A DNA stretch of 26,427 nucleotides, taken from Chloroflexota bacterium. GTDB lineage: Bacteria > Chloroflexota > Chloroflexia > Thermomicrobiales > JADLAZ01. Positions 21,981-26,427 of this stretch are shown here, piece after piece (position 1 is the stretch's first letter; each line of letters opens with the position of its first letter). The notes under the pieces were generated by a model that was not told the origin of the DNA, did not search any database, and saw nothing but the letters and a program-made list of their open reading frames with translations. The position numbers were made by a program, and so were the translations under genes. The DNA is taken from contig JADLAZ010000271.1 of the NCBI GenBank assembly GCA_020849725.1, positions 1 through 26,427 on the forward strand, written 5' to 3'.

Positions 21981-23535
21981 GCGACTGCTCCGGGGTATGG
22001 TGTGACTCGTGGGCGTGCTTCCGCTGCCGCATCGGCGTCCAGGGACCCATGGCTGCAAAGCCGGCAAAGCCTCGCTCCGTGTACGGACTCATGTCGGCCG
22101 ACTCGCGCTTCGTGGTCGGGACCACAAACCGCTCGGCATAGAAGGCCAGGGAGACGTCACGCGTGATACCCTTGGCGTCTTCTTCGGTCAACCCGACTCT
22201 CTGGAGCACCTCCAGGTCGGGTTTCCCGTCCACCCGCAAGCTGCGCTCATAGCGTCGAACCGCCAGTTGCCGGCGCAGCGACTTCCGCACCTCCTCCACG
22301 TTCCCGGCCGCGAAAAGACTGGCCAGATAGCGCAGCGGCACGCGGAACTTATCCAGATCATCCAGATCGGGCAGGACCCCGTCCGTCTTGGCCATGTCGA
22401 AGACATCAGTGTCGCCCGGCGAGGAGACGCCGGCACTGGTCATGAGTGGCGCGAGCGGCGGGATGTAGAACAGCATCGGCAGCGTTCGGAACTCCGCATG
22501 GAGCGGCAAGGCCAGTTCCCACTTCTTGACCAATCGGTACACGGCTGAGCGCTGTGCCGCGTTGATCCAGTCGTCGCTCAGGCCACTCTGTCGGGCGCCC
22601 TCGATTACCGCCTTGTCGAAGGGGTCGAGGATCAGGTTTCGTTGCGCCTGCACGAGGTCCCGCTCGTCGGCCAGGGTGGCCTCCTGCACACGGTCCATGT
22701 CGTAGAGCATCGGGCCGAACGAGCGGATCTTGCCCACGCACGAATGGAAGCAGACCGGCGGCATGCCGGCCTCGACCCGCGGATAGCAGAGAATGCATTT
22801 CTCCATCTTGCCGGAGGCCCAGTTGTAGTAGGGCTTCTTGTACGGGCAGGAGGAGATGCAATATCGCCAGTTGCGGCACCGGGTCTGGTCGATGAGGACG
22901 ATGCCGTCTTCCTCGCGCTTGTAGGCGGCGCCGGAGGGACAGGCGCCCACACAGGCCGGGTTGATGCAATGGTTGCAGATCCGGGGGAGGTAGAAGTAGA
23001 AGACGTCCCTGAACTTCAGATAGGCGTCATGCTCCTCCTGGGTCATCCCCTGGAAATTCACATCGTGCTTGCCGGTCACGTTGGCGCCGCCGGCGTTGTC
23101 CTCCCAGTTCACCCCCCAGGTGAGCGGGATGTCCTCCTCGCCGGTCACCATCGATTCTGGACGCGCCACCGGCTGCTGGGTGAGTTGCTGCGTGGTCTGC
23201 AGCTCATCGTAGGTGAAGGTGTAGACATCCTTGCCGTAATAGTCGGCCATCTCCGGCGTATGGGGATTGAAGAACAGGTTGGCCAGCATCTTGGCCTTGC
23301 CGCCGTAGCGAAGCCGGAGGTTGTCGCCGTCCTTGACCCAGCCGCCCTTCCACACCTCCTGGTTTTCCCAGCGCTTCGGATAGCCGATGCCCGGCTTCGT
23401 CTCGACGTTGTTCCACCACATGTACTCCGCGCCTTCGCGGTTCGTCCAAACGTTCTTGCAGGTAACCGTGCAGGTGTTGCAACCGATGCACTTCTCCAGA
23501 TTGAACGTCATGCTGTAGCTGGCCTTCACCCTCAT
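21973..23535 (-). CDS. narH: Nitrate reductase / nitrite oxidoreductase beta subunit, iron-sulfur
   Basis: A 520-residue electron-transfer subunit holding four Fe-S clusters. Visible ligands are C16, C19, C22, C26 (CIGCNTCTVTC); C187, C190, C195, C199 (CNHCINPACVGACP); C220, C226, C230 with W223 in place of a fourth cysteine (CRNWRYCISSC); and C247, C250, C262, C266. The tryptophan is characteristic of NarH and gives one [3Fe-4S] cluster and three [4Fe-4S]. EYMWWNNVETKPG and SGKMEKCILCYPR are family landmarks. GGAGGA lies just before ATG 23535, 13 bases after the narG stop. It passes electrons between the NarG active site and NarI haems. NarH and cytoplasmic-type NxrB share all these residues, so the physiological direction cannot be read from them. 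The C-terminal 25 residues are His- and charge-rich. Confidence 0.95.
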   Translation of the reverse strand: MRVKASYSMTFNLEKCIGCNTCTVTCKNVWTNREGAEYMWWNNVETKPGIGYPKRWENQEVWKGGWVKDGDNLRLRYGGKAKMLANLFFNPHTPEMADYYGKDVYTFTYDELQTTQQLTQQPVARPESMVTGEEDIPLTWGVNWEDNAGGANVTGKHDVNFQGMTQEEHDAYLKFRDVFYFYLPRICNHCINPACVGACPSGAAYKREEDGIVLIDQTRCRNWRYCISSCPYKKPYYNWASGKMEKCILCYPRVEAGMPPVCFHSCVGKIRSFGPMLYDMDRVQEATLADERDLVQAQRNLILDPFDKAVIEGARQSGLSDDWINAAQRSAVYRLVKKWELALPLHAEFRTLPMLFYIPPLAPLMTSAGVSSPGDTDVFDMAKTDGVLPDLDDLDKFRVPLRYLASLFAAGNVEEVRKSLRRQLAVRRYERSLRVDGKPDLEVLQRVGLTEEDAKGITRDVSLAFYAERFVVPTTKRESADMSPYTERGFAGFAAMGPWTPMRQRKHAHESHHTPEQSHD

Positions 23536-23548
23536 GGCTTCCTCCGTC

Positions 23549-26427
23549 CTACGCCCGCGGCAGTAAGCCGAGTTCCTCTTCCCGGTAGATGACCCGATTC
23601 CCCCCCGCCAGGGGCATCTTGCGGATGAGTACGCCGTGGTCTCGCTCTGACGGGCTGGTGCCCCAATAGTTGAGGTAGTAGCTGAACTGGGCGTACCCGC
23701 CGATCATCGTGTGGGGGTTCATCAGGATCCTGGTGGTGGCGTTGTTGTTGCCGCCGCGCAGGTCGGAGCGATCGCGGCGCTTGGCGAGGGGGGAGAAAGG
23801 CACATTCACATGGCGCTCGACCTGATGGTAGGTGATGGCCATGTTTCTCGGCACCTGATGGCTAACTACTGCCCGGACGACCTCGATGCCGTTCTCGCAG
23901 TACATCTCCACCCAGTCGTTGTCCTGCACCTCGATCTCGGCTGCATCTTCCGGATTGATCCAGACCGTTGGGCCGCCACGGGACAGGTGCATCATGGGCC
24001 AGTGGTCCCGGAAGGAGCTGTGGATCTGCCACTTGCCGTGGGGCGTGATGAACCGGAACAGCTTGGACTTGGCCTCGGCGGTGTCCAGCTTGATGTCGCC
24101 GATCGCCACCATGTCCAGCGGCGGCTTGTTGGTCGGCAGCGCCTCGCCCAACTCCCGGAGGCCCTGATGATCGTAATAGACCTCTTGCCGCCCGGAGAGC
24201 GTGTGCCACGGCTTCAGCCGCTCGACGTTCATGGTCCACGGCCCGAAGGTCCGCTCCTTGCCGGTCTCGGGGTCGAACAACAGGGCGCTCCACTGTGGCG
24301 TGGTGTGGATCCGTTTCGGTTGGGCGATGATCTCCCGGTAGTGCACGCGTCGCTGCTTGACGCTCTCGACCATATCGGCGAGCGGCAGGCCGACTTTCTT
24401 CTCCATCTCCTTGAAGAAGAGGTGCGACAGGCGGCCGTTCAGCTCGGGGGAGATCTGACAGATCAGCTCGCAGGCCTGTTCCGGCCGCTCAAAATAGATG
24501 CGCCCGTCTTTGACGGTGAGGACGTCGTTGTGCTTCAGTTCCTCCTCGACGATGGGCGTCAGGTCGGCGTATTGGCCTTTTGAGCCGTAGTGGTGCACAT
24601 CCGGCCCGAGTGAGACGAGCTTGTCGTAGACCTGGGTGTAATCTCGCTCCACCACGCTGATGTCGGGGAAGGTCTTGCCCGGGATCGGCTCGACGTCCCC
24701 TCGCTGCCAGTCCTTCACCTCACCCATCGATTGAGCGAGTTGCTCCGGACTGTCCATCCAGAGGGCTTTGAGCACCACGTCCTTGACCGGTTCGGGGAAG
24801 TGGACCTGCGCCAACTCTGAGAACTTCTTAGCCAGCAACTGGAATGCGATCCAGTCGTGCTTCGCCTCCCACGGCGGGTCGGTCGCCGGGGTGAGGGGAT
24901 GAACGAACGTGTGCATGTCGCCGAAGGTCACATCGTACTTCTCGTACCAGAAGGCGGCCGGCAGCACGACATCGGCGTAGTTGGCGGTCGAGTCCATGCG
25001 GATGTTCAGGTTCACCAGGAGGTCGAGGCTGCCTTCGGGTGCTGGCTCGCGCCACTCGACCTCGTTCACCAGCCCCTTGGCCGGCTCCTCCTCCCACAGG
25101 GCGTTGTGGTGCGTGCCGAGGAGGTGCTTCAGGGCGAGCTCGTGCCCGCGCATGCTGGTGCCGATAAAATTGCCACGATAGACCGTCAAGACTTTGAGCT
25201 TATTCTCGGGCGCGTCCGCGTCGTGGATGGCAAATCTGAGCTTGCCCGTTTTGAATTGATCCACCACCCACTGCTTGATCTCCGCGTCGGTCTGGCAGCC
25301 CGCCTGAACGGCTTCCTGATAGAGGTGCAGCGGATTCTTCTTGTCGACCTGGGGGAAGTAGGGCAGCCAGCCCAGCCTGACCGCCAGGGCGTTCATATCA
25401 GCCGCGTGGTTGTAGGCCGGCAACTTCCTGGCGCCCGTGGCCCACTGGGTATCGAGGGGCATGCCATCGTAGCGCCACTGGCCGGTCTGGAAGTACATCA
25501 GCGATGTGGTGTTCATGACCCGCGGTGGCCGTGTCCAGTCCAGGGCGCCGCTGAGGTTGACAAACGCGGCATGCAGCCGCGTGTGCTGGGTGCCGACGTA
25601 GTGGTTGAAATTGCCGCCATTGACCCCGTTGCAGCCGCACAGGGCCAGCATCACCGCCTCGTTCCGGTAGTAGAGCGAAGCGCCGTGGTACCAGTGCTGG
25701 ATACCAGGGCCGGTGATGAACAGCGACTTGCCCTTCGTCTTTTCGGCGTTCTCGGCGAACTCCCGGCCCACCTGGATCGCCAGATTCCGGCTCACGCCGG
25801 TCTGCGACTCTTGCCAGGCCGGTGTGTAGGGTCTGGGATCGTCGTAGTCCACCGGATAGTCGCCGCCCAGCCCCCGCGACACGCCCGCTTGCGCCATCAG
25901 CAGATCGAAGGCGGTGGTCACCAGCAGCTCGCGGCCGTCGGCCGTCAGGACCTTTCGAGCCGGGACCTCGCGCAAGATCTCCTTCGCGGTCTGCCCCTTC
26001 CCTTCGGTCCGCCCCATGTAGATGCTGTAGGTATCGGTGAAGTCGCTGAAGGAGACCATCGCCGGTTGATCGGCCTTGCCCAACAGGGTGAGCAGCGGGT
26101 CGAAGTCCTCCTTGGTGACGGCATTCTTTAACTGCAAGTTCCAATTGCCGGTCGGCTGCTCTTCCCAGCGGAACCCGATGGAGCCGGTGGGGAGGTGCAG
26201 TTGCCCATCGGCATCGGTCATGATGAGCTTCCAGTCGGCGTTCTCTTCCTTGGCATACGCCGCGACATCGGTGGCCCGGAGAAAGCGCCCCATCTGGTAT
26301 TTCTCGCCGTCCGGCTCCAGCAGGACCAGGAAGGGGAGATTGGTGTAGCGCTTCACGTAGTCGGTGAAATAGGGCGTCTCCTTGTCGACGTAGAACTCTT
26401 TCAGGATGACGTGGATGCAGGCCATGA
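23549..26427 (-). CDS. narG: Nitrate reductase / nitrite oxidoreductase alpha subunit, 5' part missing
   Basis: The frame is open at the right edge and ends at 23549, leaving about 958 residues, the C-terminal three quarters of a roughly 1250-residue NarG. The first visible block (HVILKEFYV, YFTDYVKRYTNLPFLVLLE) corresponds to about residue 300 of E. coli NarG. The N-terminal [4Fe-4S] site and the molybdenum-ligating aspartate are therefore outside the window. Landmarks present include GSIGFRWEE, AYTPAW-like PYTPAWQESQTGVSR, QHWYHGASLYYRNEAVMLAL, HDWIAFQLLAKKFSEL, SRGGPTVWINPEDA and HTMIGGYAQFSYYLNYWGT, all standard for the type II DMSO-reductase family Nar/Nxr catalytic subunit. It uses bis-MGD molybdenum to interconvert nitrate and nitrite. 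The molybdopterin-dinucleotide-binding end is complete. It is the first visible gene of the operon; its promoter is beyond the window. Confidence 0.95.
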   Translation of the reverse strand, partial: MACIHVILKEFYVDKETPYFTDYVKRYTNLPFLVLLEPDGEKYQMGRFLRATDVAAYAKEENADWKLIMTDADGQLHLPTGSIGFRWEEQPTGNWNLQLKNAVTKEDFDPLLTLLGKADQPAMVSFSDFTDTYSIYMGRTEGKGQTAKEILREVPARKVLTADGRELLVTTAFDLLMAQAGVSRGLGGDYPVDYDDPRPYTPAWQESQTGVSRNLAIQVGREFAENAEKTKGKSLFITGPGIQHWYHGASLYYRNEAVMLALCGCNGVNGGNFNHYVGTQHTRLHAAFVNLSGALDWTRPPRVMNTTSLMYFQTGQWRYDGMPLDTQWATGARKLPAYNHAADMNALAVRLGWLPYFPQVDKKNPLHLYQEAVQAGCQTDAEIKQWVVDQFKTGKLRFAIHDADAPENKLKVLTVYRGNFIGTSMRGHELALKHLLGTHHNALWEEEPAKGLVNEVEWREPAPEGSLDLLVNLNIRMDSTANYADVVLPAAFWYEKYDVTFGDMHTFVHPLTPATDPPWEAKHDWIAFQLLAKKFSELAQVHFPEPVKDVVLKALWMDSPEQLAQSMGEVKDWQRGDVEPIPGKTFPDISVVERDYTQVYDKLVSLGPDVHHYGSKGQYADLTPIVEEELKHNDVLTVKDGRIYFERPEQACELICQISPELNGRLSHLFFKEMEKKVGLPLADMVESVKQRRVHYREIIAQPKRIHTTPQWSALLFDPETGKERTFGPWTMNVERLKPWHTLSGRQEVYYDHQGLRELGEALPTNKPPLDMVAIGDIKLDTAEAKSKLFRFITPHGKWQIHSSFRDHWPMMHLSRGGPTVWINPEDAAEIEVQDNDWVEMYCENGIEVVRAVVSHQVPRNMAITYHQVERHVNVPFSPLAKRRDRSDLRGGNNNATTRILMNPHTMIGGYAQFSYYLNYWGTSPSERDHGVLIRKMPLAGGNRVIYREEELGLLPRA

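Noticed and set aside
21981..22067. 29-residue N-terminal extension of narJ inside narH
   Set aside because: ATG 21980 has the expected overlap with the narH stop and begins the conserved part; the extension is an overlap artefact.

Overview
The window is GC-rich, bacterial, and most likely from a Chloroflexota (Thermomicrobia-like) genome. That placement is inference. It rests on the mix of a giant RCC1/NHL/Rhs surface protein with Thr-Pro linkers, a cytoplasm-facing NarGHJI-type operon and high-GC codon use; no rRNA or other phylogenetic marker is present. The combination is reminiscent of nitrite-oxidising Chloroflexota, but the sequence alone cannot separate a nitrate reductase from a nitrite oxidoreductase.

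Left part (1-11150, plus strand): the last 36 codons of a cut-off gene, about 730 bases with no convincing gene, a NarL/LuxR-type response regulator, and then an 8.7-kb gene for a secreted polymorphic-toxin protein. Its domain order is signal segment, two seven-bladed RCC1 propellers separated and followed by Thr-Pro linkers, a carboxypeptidase-regulatory/TTR-like domain, a plug-like region, a six-repeat NHL propeller, a YD-repeat shell, an Rhs core, and an HNH-like nuclease tip. From the NHL onward, and probably from the TTR-like domain, this is the order seen in animal teneurins. The toxin tip and the small gene after it (a likely immunity protein) are visibly richer in A/T than the rest, as expected for an exchanged Rhs tip/immunity cassette.

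Middle part (11151-16843): a zone of gene decay. It holds a minus-strand coding remnant, a glycoside-hydrolase-like gene broken by two frameshifts and a nonsense codon, a 32-codon C-terminal remnant of an enolase-superfamily enzyme, and a small frameshifted membrane-anchored ORF. An intact four-helix membrane protein follows. Then come a complete tyrosine recombinase and, next to it, a tRNA-Thr(UGU)-like gene with a normal 5' half, a degenerate T arm and its own terminator. This looks like a recombination-prone boundary between the toxin locus and the respiratory operon.

Right part (17056-26427, all minus strand): a compact operon narG(partial)-narH-narJ-narI-FNT-narK, followed after 36 bases by a SLAC1/TehA-type anion channel. 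Genes overlap or lie within about 13 bases of each other up to narK. Together they would make a membrane-bound molybdenum enzyme interconverting nitrate and nitrite on the cytoplasmic side, its assembly chaperone, its haem b quinone subunit, and three different routes for moving nitrite or nitrate across the membrane. The first ~300 residues of NarG and the operon promoter lie beyond the right edge.
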